Positions 16,195 through 25,183 of a stretch of DNA of 64,000 nucleotides are shown in pieces (the stretch's first letter is position 1; every line of letters starts with the position of its first letter). The notes under the pieces were generated by a model, which made no database searches, was not told the origin of the DNA, and worked only from the letters and a program-made list of their open reading frames with translations. This DNA comes from an uncultured Lachnospiraceae bacterium (GTDB taxonomy: Bacteria > Bacillota > Clostridia > Lachnospirales > Lachnospiraceae). A program made the position numbers and the translations under genes. Location: NCBI GenBank assembly GCA_910588845.1, contig CAJURU010000002.1, positions 1 to 64,000 of the forward strand. The letters run 5' to 3'.

Positions 16195-17370
16195 ATGAAA
16201 TTTAAGATAAAAATATCTTTTCTGTTGCTTTGCCTGGCATGCCTCTGCTGTGGCTGCCAGGAAACTCCCCCGGAAGTGCGGGAACGGATGGCCGGTTACG
16301 GTGAGAATAAGCAGATGGCTTCAAAGGAACGGACATATTGTACGATTGCCGAATTAAAAGGAGAGAAACTGTCAGATGCTGATATGAGGCTTGATAATGT
16401 AATTCTGCCTCAGGACGTTGATTTTTCGGGGATTGAGAGCATCGCAGTCCTCAATTTGTCATTTGAAGAAAATTATACGGAAAATAGGGAAGAAGCTATA
16501 GATTTGTTTGGGATAGATGAGAATTCCCTGATAAGCGATACGCTTGACGAAGAACGGAATATGGGAGGGACTGTCATATATGACAGCCCCATTGATAGAA
16601 AGTATCTTGCAGTAGAAGACAATGGTTTTGTGTCATTTGTCAGCGGACTGACATATGATTACATCAATGATAAAGCGAAATATGGAGCTATTCTGGAAAA
16701 ATATGATTTAGAAGCGGAGGATATTTCCGGCAAGAAAGCCGGTCTTGAGGAGGGGGAAGTTGATATTGCGGCAGTTCAGAAGTCAGCGGAAAACTGGCTG
16801 AAAGAAGAAATGCCTATCAAAGGCTGTGAATACCGTATCTCTGATGCGTATGTCCGGGAGTTGGAATGTTCAGGGGAGAAAAAGAGGCAGCTTTCTTTCT
16901 ATGCGGAAGTGTTTTACCGGGGAATGCAGTTTAACAGTTATGCATCCAAGCAACATGGGGATAGTGCGCAAGTGGATTTTTATATGTATGGGATTCAATT
17001 GAACTATGACGGTCGAGAACAATTGTCCTTTTTTTCCAATGGTGTGGGAAAGATCCATATTGATTCCAGTAAAGAGATTCATGAAGTCATAGATTTGAAG
17101 AGCGCTATTCAGCTGATGAATGAAGAAATGTCAGGATTTCGTGAACTGAATATTACGAAAATTTTGCCCATGTACGTCTTATATCCCAAGTACAAAACAG
17201 ACGAAGAATTGTATTCTACGCCCGGACAGACAATGGAAGGCAGGCCGGTCTATGCCTTTCTAATAGCAGAAGGCACGGATGATACCGAATTTGGCATCAA
17301 TAAAAGCAATGCGTATAAGGCTATTTTTGTTGATATGGTGACCGGCGGGGTTACTACAAATATTGGGTGA
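16195..17370 (+). CDS. Cassette lipoprotein of unknown function
   Basis: A 391-residue protein with an N-terminal hydrophobic signal rich in Cys ending in CLCCGC; Cys21 is the probable lipidated residue although the lipobox is unusual. The mature protein is hydrophilic with no domain I recognise. Near residues 270-390 it contains motifs seen in two-component-associated surface lipoproteins (ISDAYVRELE, PVYAFLIAEG, MVTGGV), but this is weak. ATG 16195 follows GGAGA. Its stop is 6 bp before the first permease, so it belongs to the ABC operon; a role in substrate capture, sensing or self-protection is inference. Confidence 0.6.
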   Translation: MKFKIKISFLLLCLACLCCGCQETPPEVRERMAGYGENKQMASKERTYCTIAELKGEKLSDADMRLDNVILPQDVDFSGIESIAVLNLSFEENYTENREEAIDLFGIDENSLISDTLDEERNMGGTVIYDSPIDRKYLAVEDNGFVSFVSGLTYDYINDKAKYGAILEKYDLEAEDISGKKAGLEEGEVDIAAVQKSAENWLKEEMPIKGCEYRISDAYVRELECSGEKKRQLSFYAEVFYRGMQFNSYASKQHGDSAQVDFYMYGIQLNYDGREQLSFFSNGVGKIHIDSSKEIHEVIDLKSAIQLMNEEMSGFRELNITKILPMYVLYPKYKTDEELYSTPGQTMEGRPVYAFLIAEGTDDTEFGINKSNAYKAIFVDMVTGGVTTNIG

Positions 17371-17376
17371 GTATTT

Positions 17377-18015
17377 ATGGGAATATTGTTCAAGAGGAAA
17401 AAGATATATTATCTGCTCTGCATATTGGCTGTGCTGCTTATCTGCCTGTCGGGCGATATGGTTATCATCAATGATAAGGTTTATTCTGTCTTTCGGGTCA
17501 TTTGGGAATCACCAAAAGAAGCTGTTCATATGTGTGATATGAAATCGGCCTTTGATTCGGGAGTATCAGGTTGGCTTTCCTTATTGCTGCCTGTGACCGC
17601 TATCCCTTTTGCTTCCTGTCTTTCAGCGGAACGCAGGAGTGGTTTTTATCTGTATGAGAAAGGAAGGCAGAGCACTTTTCGCTATCTGCGTTCAAAGATT
17701 GTCTATGCTTTTGTCAGTAATGTGGCTATCCTTCTTTGGGGAGTGGGAATATATATTCTGATCATAGTTTGCTTTTTCCCTCTCAATCCCAGTTACGAAG
17801 AGACAGAGGTGATTGGGGCCGTGAGCGTGACAGTATGGGGATTGTGTGGGTATATAGCGGCAAAAGTCGTCTATTTGCTGATTTATGGCATGGTATTGTC
17901 CATGCTAATGGGGCTGTTTCTTTATCTGTATAATGATTTATGTGTTGATTTCTGCTTTGTGTTCCTGGTAAATTATTTGTTCCGTAGATATTTTATGGGA
18001 GGATTTGGTTTATGA
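17377..18015 (+). CDS. Cassette membrane protein 1 (ABC-2-like permease)
   Basis: A 212-residue integral membrane protein with about five or six hydrophobic segments, for example near residues 10-30, 65-80, 110-140, 150-175 and 180-205. It lacks an EAA loop, so it is an exporter- or resistance-type subunit rather than an importer. It overlaps the next gene by 4 bp (ATGA). With the following protein and the ATPase it probably forms one complex. Substrate unknown. Confidence 0.7.
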   Translation: MGILFKRKKIYYLLCILAVLLICLSGDMVIINDKVYSVFRVIWESPKEAVHMCDMKSAFDSGVSGWLSLLLPVTAIPFASCLSAERRSGFYLYEKGRQSTFRYLRSKIVYAFVSNVAILLWGVGIYILIIVCFFPLNPSYEETEVIGAVSVTVWGLCGYIAAKVVYLLIYGMVLSMLMGLFLYLYNDLCVDFCFVFLVNYLFRRYFMGGFGL

Positions 18016-18878
18016 ATTTGGGAATCAAAAGTATATTTCTCGTAGCAAAAAGCGAATATGTGAAATGGCTGAGAAATCCCAGGTTCTTGCTGGTAATTGC
18101 AGCGTCCGTGCCGGTGCATGAACTGATTGTGCGCCCGATGATAAGAGCGGCGGGGGAAATGGGGCAGCCGCTGAACATGTTCGAGACAAGTATTGCGGTA
18201 GCAAATTCAGGGTTCGCCTTGCTTTTGTTTCCGTTAATATACCTTGTCCTGATTGCGCCGTTTCCGACAGCGGACGAAAATATGCTTTATTATATTGCGC
18301 GTATGGGGAGAAGGAATTGGGTTCTGGGAGAGATGCTTTTCCAGTTCCTGTCAGCCGTATCTTATTGTATCATCATCATAGGAGTGACAGTTGCTCAGAC
18401 TGCGAATATTTCATTTCTTGAAAACGGATGGAGCATACCGGTTATGGATTACGATAAGATGGGCAGTATGGCGGGAATACATATGGGTACTTTGATACCG
18501 CCGAATTTATTCTATCAGATGCCGCCTTATAAAGCGCTCTTTTTGTCTTATCTCCTATTGGAGTTCTTTTTGTTTCTCAGTTCTATGATTTTTCTGTTAG
18601 GATGTTTATGTGGAAAGAAATTATTGTCTCTTTTTATTGTTGTCTCACAGATTGCTTTGGGATGCGGACTGTTTGTCACCAGAAGCGCGTTCATGTGGGC
18701 TCTGCCTTTCAGTCATTCTGTGTTGAGTATCCATTATCAGAAATATTTTCGGAAATATGTGTTTTCCCCCTGGTTGTCCCTGGCGCTTCTGTGTATGGTA
18801 TTGCTGTTTGTTGGAGTAATGGCATATCGGAAAGTCCAAAAAGTAAGCATTGATATGATAGGAGGAGACATAATATGA
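18012..18878 (+). CDS. Cassette membrane protein 2 (ABC-2-like permease)
   Basis: A 288-residue integral membrane protein with about six hydrophobic segments and an N-terminal VAKSEYVKWLRNPRF stretch typical of ABC-2 permeases (an amphipathic entry helix before the first membrane segment). It overlaps both neighbours by ATGA, so stoichiometric expression is expected. Likely forms the transport pore with membrane protein 1. Confidence 0.75.
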   Translation: MNLGIKSIFLVAKSEYVKWLRNPRFLLVIAASVPVHELIVRPMIRAAGEMGQPLNMFETSIAVANSGFALLLFPLIYLVLIAPFPTADENMLYYIARMGRRNWVLGEMLFQFLSAVSYCIIIIGVTVAQTANISFLENGWSIPVMDYDKMGSMAGIHMGTLIPPNLFYQMPPYKALFLSYLLLEFFLFLSSMIFLLGCLCGKKLLSLFIVVSQIALGCGLFVTRSAFMWALPFSHSVLSIHYQKYFRKYVFSPWLSLALLCMVLLFVGVMAYRKVQKVSIDMIGGDII

Positions 18879-19504
18879 TGATTCGTGTGAAAGATGTGTC
18901 GCTTACCATAAACAAACAGCGCATTCTTCAGGAGGTATCCATACAAACGGAAGGAGGCGAGGCTGTAGGCATTATAGGGGGCAACGGCTCCGGGAAGACG
19001 ATGCTCATGAAATGTATCTGCGGCTTTAACCGCATGTTTACGGGAGAGATAGAAGTGCTTGGGCAGCGGATAGGGCAAGATACAGAGTTTCCCAAGAGTA
19101 CAGGCTTCATCATTGAAATTCCGGGCTTCATGCCTTACCTGAGCGGGTACGAGAACTTAAAACTCTTGGCCGGCATACGCAAGGAAATTGGCAGGAAAGA
19201 GATTTGTGATTATATGGAGCTGGTTGGATTGGAGCCGGAGAACAAGAAAAAAGTGCGCAAATATTCCCTCGGCATGAAACAACGTCTGGGGCTTGCGCAG
19301 GCTTTGATGGAAAATCCCCAGGTATTGATATTGGACGAGCCTTTCAATGGGCTGGACAAATATATGGCGGAGAAAATGCGCGAAGTTCTCAAAGCGGAGA
19401 AGGATAAAGGAAAGACGATTTTGCTGGCGTCGCATAATGAGAAAGATATCCAATATATCTGCGACCGCACATATGAGATAGATAATGGGAGGATAGTGCA
19501 GTGA
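18875..19504 (+). CDS. ABC transporter ATP-binding protein (cassette)
   Basis: A 209-residue nucleotide-binding subunit. It has Walker A GGNGSGKT (about 34-41), Q-loop-region GFIIEIPGFMPYLSG, signature YSLGMKQRLGLAQAL, Walker B VLILDEPFNGLD and the switch ASHNEKD. It ends soon after the H-loop and lacks the C-terminal extension of longer BcrA-type ATPases. It drives the two preceding membrane proteins. Its last 71 bases plus four more are duplicated exactly at 15535-15609. Confidence 0.92.
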   Translation: MMIRVKDVSLTINKQRILQEVSIQTEGGEAVGIIGGNGSGKTMLMKCICGFNRMFTGEIEVLGQRIGQDTEFPKSTGFIIEIPGFMPYLSGYENLKLLAGIRKEIGRKEICDYMELVGLEPENKKKVRKYSLGMKQRLGLAQALMENPQVLILDEPFNGLDKYMAEKMREVLKAEKDKGKTILLASHNEKDIQYICDRTYEIDNGRIVQ

Positions 19505-19548
19505 GCACAAGAGGGAAATATTGTTTCGCGTGCGCTTATGTATGATAC

Positions 19549-19589
19549 TTGACAGACGATAGGCAAACGGTTATAATAAAACATATGTT
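19549..19589 (+). promoter_or_regulatory. Consensus promoter and palindrome before the TetR gene
   Basis: TTGACA (19549-19554), a 17-bp spacer and TATAAT (19572-19577) match the consensus exactly. The palindrome AACATATGTT (19580-19589) covers the predicted start site. An unrestrained promoter of this strength is likely to be repressed, and autoregulation by the TetR protein at this palindrome is the simplest idea. Confidence 0.75.
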
Positions 19590-19623
19590 GCAAAACAAAA
19601 GTTTTAGATTAGGGAGTGTTATT

Positions 19624-20211
19624 ATGCCGCCGAAAGCAAAGTTTACAAAGGAAGAAATTATTAAGGCTGCTTTGGAAATTGTCAGGGAAGATGGATTTGA
19701 CGCCTTGACAGCGCGGACGTTAGCAGCGAAACTTGGCAGTTCTGCCAGACCGATTTTTACGGTTTTTCCCAGCATGGAGGAGGTCTGCCGGGAGGTTGTG
19801 AAAGCAGCAAGGGCATTGTATGCCGAGTATGTGGAAAGAGGGCTGGGGCAGACAAAAATCCCCGCTTTTAAGGGTGTGGGGGTGGAGTATATAAAGTTTG
19901 CGCTCGCGGAACCGAAACTGTTTCAAGTATTATTTATGTCACAACAACCCCAGAAGCCAGCGGTAGGGGACATTCTGCAAGTAATTGAGGAACATTATCA
20001 GCAAATTGTGGCCTCCATCCAGGATGAGTATGGTTTGAATCGGGAAGAGGCTGTGTGGATGTATCGTCATCTGTGGATCTATACGCATGGAATCGCAGTT
20101 CTTTGTGTGACGAATATGTGTACATTTACGCGGGAAGATATGTCAAAGATGATGTCGGAGATTTTTGATGCAGTGTTAAAAAAGCGGAAGGAAGGTGAGA
20201 AAAATGATTGA
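19624..20211 (+). CDS. TetR family transcriptional regulator
   Basis: A 195-residue regulator with an N-terminal TetR DNA-binding domain (ALEIVREDGFDALTARTLAAKLGSS, about residues 15-40) followed by an all-helical ligand domain. ATG 19624 follows AGGGAG at 7 bp. The last 8 bases overlap the ABC ATPase start, so it forms an operon with the efflux pair and probably controls it by releasing DNA on ligand binding. Ligand unknown. Confidence 0.9.
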   Translation: MPPKAKFTKEEIIKAALEIVREDGFDALTARTLAAKLGSSARPIFTVFPSMEEVCREVVKAARALYAEYVERGLGQTKIPAFKGVGVEYIKFALAEPKLFQVLFMSQQPQKPAVGDILQVIEEHYQQIVASIQDEYGLNREEAVWMYRHLWIYTHGIAVLCVTNMCTFTREDMSKMMSEIFDAVLKKRKEGEKND

Positions 20212-20896
20212 GGTGAAAGATGTCACAAAGTCGTACGGAAACAAGGACAATAAACTTCCAGTATTAAAAGGCGTCACGGCAAAGATTGACGATGGTGATT
20301 TTGTAGTAATATTGGGAGCTTCCGGTTCGGGCAAGTCTACATTTTTAAATGTGATCTCGGGATTAGAGCAGCCGGACGGCGGAAGCGTCAAATATGATGG
20401 CAGAGATATCACGAAATTGTCAGACAGCGCGTTGACCTCTTTCCGCAAGGACACGGTCGGCTTCATTTTTCAGCAGTATTATCTCCTGCCGAATATGACG
20501 GTGGAGAAAAATGTGCGCATGGGGGCGGATCTTGCCGGTAAGCCGGATTACCATGAAATCATAAAAGCTGTCGGGCTGGAAGAAAAGTTGAAAAAGTATC
20601 CGGGTGAGCTCTCAGGCGGTGAACAGCAGCGGGTGTCCATAGCCAGGGCGCTGGCCAAAAAGCCGAACGTACTTTTTTTGGATGAGCCGACAGGCGCCTT
20701 GGATGAGGAGACGGGGCGCCAGGTGCTTGCGTATATCAGCGCTTTACAGAAGGAACGCCGATTTACGATGGTGATGGTAACGCACAACCAAAATATTGCC
20801 CGCATGGCGAATACAGTCATTCAGATGAATAGTGGAAGGATTGTGCAAATTGACACGAATGAAACGCCGGAAACGGCTTATGAGATTGGATGGTGA
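20204..20896 (+). CDS. ABC transporter ATP-binding protein, MacB/LolD type
   Basis: A 230-residue ATPase with Walker A GASGSGKST, Q-loop FIFQQYYLLP, signature LSGGEQQRVSIARAL, Walker B VLFLDEPTGALD and H-loop VTHN. The spacing and motifs are those of the MacB/LolD/FtsE branch that works with FtsX-type permeases. ATG 20204 follows GGAAGG at 8 bp and overlaps the TetR gene. Probably powers extrusion or a mechanotransmission complex with the next gene. Confidence 0.92.
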   Translation: MIEVKDVTKSYGNKDNKLPVLKGVTAKIDDGDFVVILGASGSGKSTFLNVISGLEQPDGGSVKYDGRDITKLSDSALTSFRKDTVGFIFQQYYLLPNMTVEKNVRMGADLAGKPDYHEIIKAVGLEEKLKKYPGELSGGEQQRVSIARALAKKPNVLFLDEPTGALDEETGRQVLAYISALQKERRFTMVMVTHNQNIARMANTVIQMNSGRIVQIDTNETPETAYEIGW

Positions 20897-20900
20897 GCGT

Positions 20901-22043
20901 ATGGTTGTGGGAATAAAAGATGCGGCAAAGCTTATCGGAATTTCTATTATTTGCTGTTGTGCAGTTCTCGTCTGTTCCTTATTTTTAAATTATTATCTGG
21001 ATATTTTACAGATAGAAGATTTATTGTCCTCCGAACAGGCAGTCATATTTTACCATGCGCAGGTATCTACAGCCAAAGTCGTTTGTTCTGTCAGCGGCGG
21101 TTGTCTGTTGCTCACCTCCGTAGTGATGTTGTTTTTTTACATCAAGCATTACATAGATACACACAAAAAGGAATTGGGAATCTTGAAGGCGCTTGGCTAT
21201 TCCAATCTGAAAATAGCCAGGAATTTCTGGGTATTTGGCACAGGCGTTTTTCTTGGCGCGGCAGTTGGATTTCTGGGAGCCTTCTTATTGATGCCGGAAT
21301 TTTATGAGCGGCAAAATGAAGAAGGCATTTTGCCGGAGATTGTGATTTCTTTTCACCCCTCTTTGCTTCTGTATCTGGTAGTCTTGCCGACAATTGCCTT
21401 TGCCATGCTTGCGGTACTGTATGCTTTTTTGAAGCTGAGAAGACCGGTTCTTGCGCTGTTAAAAAATGATTTTCAATCGTCGGCAAAGATAAAGAGGTTC
21501 CGGGAAGGCAGGGATTGTCCATTTTTGGAAGATTTGAGAAAGCATACGCTGCGGTCGAAAAAAACGCTTGTATTCTTTATCATGTTTGCTTCCTTCTGTT
21601 TTTCCTCCATGACGCAGATGTCTGCAAGCATGAATGAATTGGCAAGTGAGATGATGGGTGTGATGATGCTGTTGATTGGGGTGATTCTCGCGTGTACAAC
21701 GCTTCTGTTGGCAATTACGACCGTCATAAAAGGCAACACAAAGACGATTGCCATGATGCGTGTGTTTGGCTATTCCCAGAAGGAGTGCTGCCGTGCGTTG
21801 CTCGGCGGTTATCGTCCAATGTCGTATATTGGTTTTGCCTTGGGGACAGTATATCAGTATGTACTTTTGAGAATTACGGTTGATATTATTTTCAAGGATA
21901 TGCCGGGTATGCCCGCATACGAATTTGATTTTCCGGTCATGTTTCTGTCTCTGGCATTTTTCCTGATAGTGTATGAAATTGTTATGTATTGTTATGCGGA
22001 ACAAATTAAGAAGATTTCTGTGAAGGAAATTATGCTTGAGTGA
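20901..22043 (+). CDS. Compact FtsX-like ABC permease
   Basis: A 380-residue membrane protein with about eight hydrophobic segments arranged as two FtsX-like halves. The first half has the motif KKELGILKALGYSN and the second TIAMMRVFGYSQKEC, both typical of the coupling helix after the second membrane segment. The large extracellular domains of MacB-type proteins are absent. The start is uncertain: ATG 20901 has GGATGG 7 bp upstream; ATG 20880 is also possible and would overlap the ATPase gene. It probably partners the preceding ATPase. Confidence 0.8.
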   Translation: MVVGIKDAAKLIGISIICCCAVLVCSLFLNYYLDILQIEDLLSSEQAVIFYHAQVSTAKVVCSVSGGCLLLTSVVMLFFYIKHYIDTHKKELGILKALGYSNLKIARNFWVFGTGVFLGAAVGFLGAFLLMPEFYERQNEEGILPEIVISFHPSLLLYLVVLPTIAFAMLAVLYAFLKLRRPVLALLKNDFQSSAKIKRFREGRDCPFLEDLRKHTLRSKKTLVFFIMFASFCFSSMTQMSASMNELASEMMGVMMLLIGVILACTTLLLAITTVIKGNTKTIAMMRVFGYSQKECCRALLGGYRPMSYIGFALGTVYQYVLLRITVDIIFKDMPGMPAYEFDFPVMFLSLAFFLIVYEIVMYCYAEQIKKISVKEIMLE

Positions 22044-22115
22044 TGCTCTGTAAGGATAGTTTCTTCTTTTCTTTCACAGCGGCAAAGCGCCTAATAGGAT
22101 ATTTCTTACATAAAG

Positions 22116-22150
22116 ATTGGACTGTCAAGTTGCGACAGTCTAATTTTTTT
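22116..22150 (+). terminator. Terminator after the TetR/ABC operon
   Basis: ATTGGACTGTC (22116-22126) pairs with GACAGTCTAAT (22134-22144), one G-U pair included, followed by a run of seven T ending at 22150. Confidence 0.9.
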
Positions 22151-22249
22151 GAAACCTTTTGCCAGGTAAGTATATCTAATAAGTAGAAACAAGTAAAGAT
22201 TCAAATGATGAGAAATAGCTGTAAAGCTGTGGGAAGGAGGGCAGAACAT

Positions 22250-22330
22250 ATGGAGATGAATGTAAATACGGTAAAGACAAGGCTTGCGCGGGCCAGAGAA
22301 CAGATACGTGCGGCGTATCTGCAAAAGTAG
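22250..22330 (+). pseudogene. Remnant of an ECF sigma factor (C-terminal region 4)
   Basis: A 26-codon reading frame, ATG to TAG, encoding NTVKTRLARAREQIRAAYL after a short start. This is the recognition-helix part of sigma-70 region 4. Nothing upstream encodes the rest. GGAGGG lies 9 bp before the ATG, so a mini-protein could still be made. A truncated DUF4179 gene follows, so this is the residue of a second sigma/DUF4179 pair. Confidence 0.7.
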
Positions 22331-22366
22331 AGGCTGCACATTTTGATCAGGGCAGCCAGTCGGCAA

Positions 22367-22987
22367 ATGGATGGCAAAAGCCATAAGAAGATAAAAAAGG
22401 TTCTTCTTCGGGGGCTGGTCGGGGCCGGAGTGGCAGCGGCAATGTTCTCCTGCGTATATATGGTAAATCCGTCTGTTACTGCACAGATGCCTATCGTAAG
22501 CCATGTATTTGAGCAGATAGGGGAATCTCTGGATTTTGCAGGGGATTACGCAGCTTTGGCGGAGCAGGTGAAAGAAGCAGAGAAAGGCATAGAAAGTATC
22601 ACGGTAGATGGGACAACGATTACGCTTTCGGAAAGTTACTGTAATGAGACGGCTCTTTATCTGAGTATTATCATTCATTCAGAGGAGAAGTTCCCCGACA
22701 CTTTTTATGATGAGAACGGTAAGCCGATGGAGATTAGCGTGGAGATGGTAGAAAACCTTGATTGTTACGCGGCCGTTCTTGATGCAGACGGAAACCTGAT
22801 GGGGAGTGGTGTTCCTGGTTACGGTAATACAGCGCCAGTCTATGTTTGTGACTACGAAGAATATATGGATGAACTTGATGATGTCTGGTGGTCGGGCGGC
22901 TATGACGAGAGTGTGAGAGGGGAAGTCTTTAAAGAGTCGCTGGACGAGCGTTCGTTGTATCGCAAAGAGATTATATTTGACGAGTAG
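22367..22987 (+). pseudogene. Truncated DUF4179 domain protein
   Basis: A 206-residue frame with a basic N-terminus (KSHKKIKKV), one membrane helix (LVGAGVAAAMFSCVYMV) and the DUF4179 signature MPIVSHVFEQIGESLDFAGDYAAL. Relatives are usually more than twice as long; this one stops early, with no extension in other frames that I can see. No ribosome-binding site precedes ATG 22367, and the N-terminal cytoplasmic segment is shorter than usual. It may still be expressed, but the missing ends and the sigma remnant next to it suggest decay. Confidence 0.6.
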
Positions 22988-23447
22988 AAGGACCGACGGC
23001 AAATCTAAATTTAATAGTATTTGACAAATAATCGAAATTGAACCAAAATTCTTATAAAGATGCAAAAGAGAGATTTGCTTGTAGAAGAATATATCGTATT
23101 TACTAAAATGATTAATTTATTTCCGTGAGCAACGAGCCAGGTGGGGGTTTTGCATTAATATAGTTCCTCGTTCAAGAGGCCCGCCCCCATTTGGCGACTG
23201 CCGCGAGGGCCAGATACCCTGTAGCACTGCTGCGCTTCACAAGTCCCGTAACTTGCTGCGGGGTATTTGACTGACCGCTTGTTTGCATGTTTATTCCATA
23301 AATTATTTCAAGCAAGAAGTTATATGAATTAGAAATTGTGTGTGGTACTTTATTTGACCGACGGATGACGAACCATCTTTCTTTTATAGCATTTTTTCCC
23401 AATGGAAGGTTGGGAGTTAAAATTTAGGAAAGAAAGAGGGAGACAGT
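22988..23447 (+). other. Gene-free structured intergenic region before the chemoreceptor gene
   Basis: No convincing gene. A 13-bp stem ATACCCTGTAGCA (23214-23226) / TGCTGCGGGGTAT (23254-23266), with two G-U pairs, encloses a 27-nt loop. Just upstream, AACGAG/CTCGTT and TGGGGG/CCCCCA are also inverted and could form a second structure (about 23130-23190). The features do not match a riboswitch I know; c-di-GMP-I conserved bases are absent. Confidence 0.45.
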
Positions 23448-25157
23448 ATGTTAAAAAAGTTGAACAACATGCAAATTAGGGAACGTTTAGTAAAGGCTTT
23501 TATTTTTATTGCCGGTTCTTTGGCAGTGATAGCGGCAGTGGGTTTGATTACCATGATTGTCGTCTCAAATCTCTATGCAGATGCATTGACCAATTATGGT
23601 TTTGCGCAGGGGGATGTAGGGCAGGCTATGGCATCCTTTGCGGACGCCAGATCGGCGATGCGCGGGGTGATTGGATATGAAGAGCAATCATCTATTGATT
23701 CCATGATGGAAGAACATAGTAAATATAAAGAAGACTTTATAAATGAATTTGCAAATATAGAAAAAACCATGGTGACAGCTGCAAACAAACAGATATATAC
23801 CCAGTTGCAGCAGGAACTGGAGGAATACTGGGTACTGGAACAGCAGATCTTGGAGCTGGGAGCTACGGAAGACCAACAAAAGTGTATAGAGGCCCAGGAT
23901 ATGGCAATGAGTGAATTGATGCCGATGTATAACAGTATTTACGATAAGCTGGTGGAAGTCATGGATATCAAAGTTTCCAAAGGAAATACGCTTTCTACGC
24001 AGCTATCTGTTCTATGTACGATACTTTCTATCATCATTGGTATCGTGATCGTCTGCGCTTTGTTTGTAGCATTCCGCCTGGGAGTAGGAATTGCAAATAG
24101 TATCTCCATCCCCTTAAATGAATTAAAGGACCGTTTGGCAACTTTTGCAAAAGGCGATTTATCTTCTCCTTTCCCGGAAGTTAGTACGAAAGATGAAGTG
24201 GCAGATATGATAGATGTGGCGGGGGAGATGGCTGGAACGCTTCAGTTCATTATTGATGATGAGAAAAAGATTTTGGAGGCAATGGCTGAGGCCAATTATG
24301 CAGTTACTTCTCAGGACAGCGACAGATACGCGGGAGATTTTGAAGCGCTGCTGACGTCTATGAGAGATTTAAAGTGGCAGATGGCATCTACGATAAAGTC
24401 TATTGAAGAAGCTTCCTCTCAGGTTTCCGCCGGTTCCATAAATTTGTCGGAGGCGGCTCAGAGCCTTGCAGAAGGGGCAACAGATCAGGCTGGCGCCGTA
24501 GAGGAAATGCAGGCTACGATTATGTCTATTACGGAAAATATTGAGACGACGGCAGAGAGCGCCAAAGATTCTTATCAGCAGGCGCAAAGATATTCTGATG
24601 AGGCCAGCCGGAGCCGCGTGGAAATGAAGACCATGACATTGGCGATGGATCGGATTAGCGAGGCGTCTCAGAAAATTGAAAATATTATTTCAGAAATTGA
24701 GGATATTGCATCTCAGACCAATCTTTTGTCTTTAAATGCTTCCATAGAGGCTGCAAGGGCAGGAGAGGCAGGACGTGGTTTTGCTGTTGTGGCAGACCAG
24801 ATCAGGCAGCTTGCAGACCAGAGTTCTAAGGCGGCGGTTGAGACGAGAGAATTGATTGAAGGCACTATACAGGAAATTTCCGAGGGAAGTAAAGCGGCAG
24901 AGAGAGTGGCGGCTGTTATCGAAACAGTTGTAAGCGGAATTGGCGAAATTGCAGATTCCTCTAAGAGTGTCAGCAGCACTGCCGTCGATCAGGCAATTGC
25001 CATGAAGCAAGCGGAGGAAGGTGTAGGCCAGATATCGGAAGTGGTACAATCCAATTCAGCAACGGCAGAGGAATCATCTGCAACCAGCCAGCAGTTATCG
25101 GCGCAGGCGCTCTGTTTGGATGAATTAATTGGGAAATTTATTTTGCCGACAGAGTAA
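23448..25157 (+). CDS. Methyl-accepting chemotaxis protein
   Basis: A 569-residue transmembrane chemoreceptor. Helix 1 is at about 16-38, a four-helix-bundle type ligand domain occupies about 39-185, helix 2 about 186-212, then HAMP (about 213-265) and a long signalling coiled coil. The conserved hairpin tip is IASQTNLLSLNASIEAARAGEAGRGFAVVA, quoted here in two parts: IASQTNLLSLNASIEAA and RAGEAGRGFAVVA, near residue 420-450. It would control CheA in response to an extracellular ligand. No flagellar or other che genes are in the window. ATG 23448 follows GAAAGAGGG. Confidence 0.93.
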   Translation: MLKKLNNMQIRERLVKAFIFIAGSLAVIAAVGLITMIVVSNLYADALTNYGFAQGDVGQAMASFADARSAMRGVIGYEEQSSIDSMMEEHSKYKEDFINEFANIEKTMVTAANKQIYTQLQQELEEYWVLEQQILELGATEDQQKCIEAQDMAMSELMPMYNSIYDKLVEVMDIKVSKGNTLSTQLSVLCTILSIIIGIVIVCALFVAFRLGVGIANSISIPLNELKDRLATFAKGDLSSPFPEVSTKDEVADMIDVAGEMAGTLQFIIDDEKKILEAMAEANYAVTSQDSDRYAGDFEALLTSMRDLKWQMASTIKSIEEASSQVSAGSINLSEAAQSLAEGATDQAGAVEEMQATIMSITENIETTAESAKDSYQQAQRYSDEASRSRVEMKTMTLAMDRISEASQKIENIISEIEDIASQTNLLSLNASIEAARAGEAGRGFAVVADQIRQLADQSSKAAVETRELIEGTIQEISEGSKAAERVAAVIETVVSGIGEIADSSKSVSSTAVDQAIAMKQAEEGVGQISEVVQSNSATAEESSATSQQLSAQALCLDELIGKFILPTE

Positions 25158-25183
25158 ATAACAATTCGGTTTTTATTCTAATA

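Noticed and set aside
22988..23447. c-di-GMP riboswitch before the chemoreceptor
   Set aside because: The conserved core of class I aptamers could not be found.
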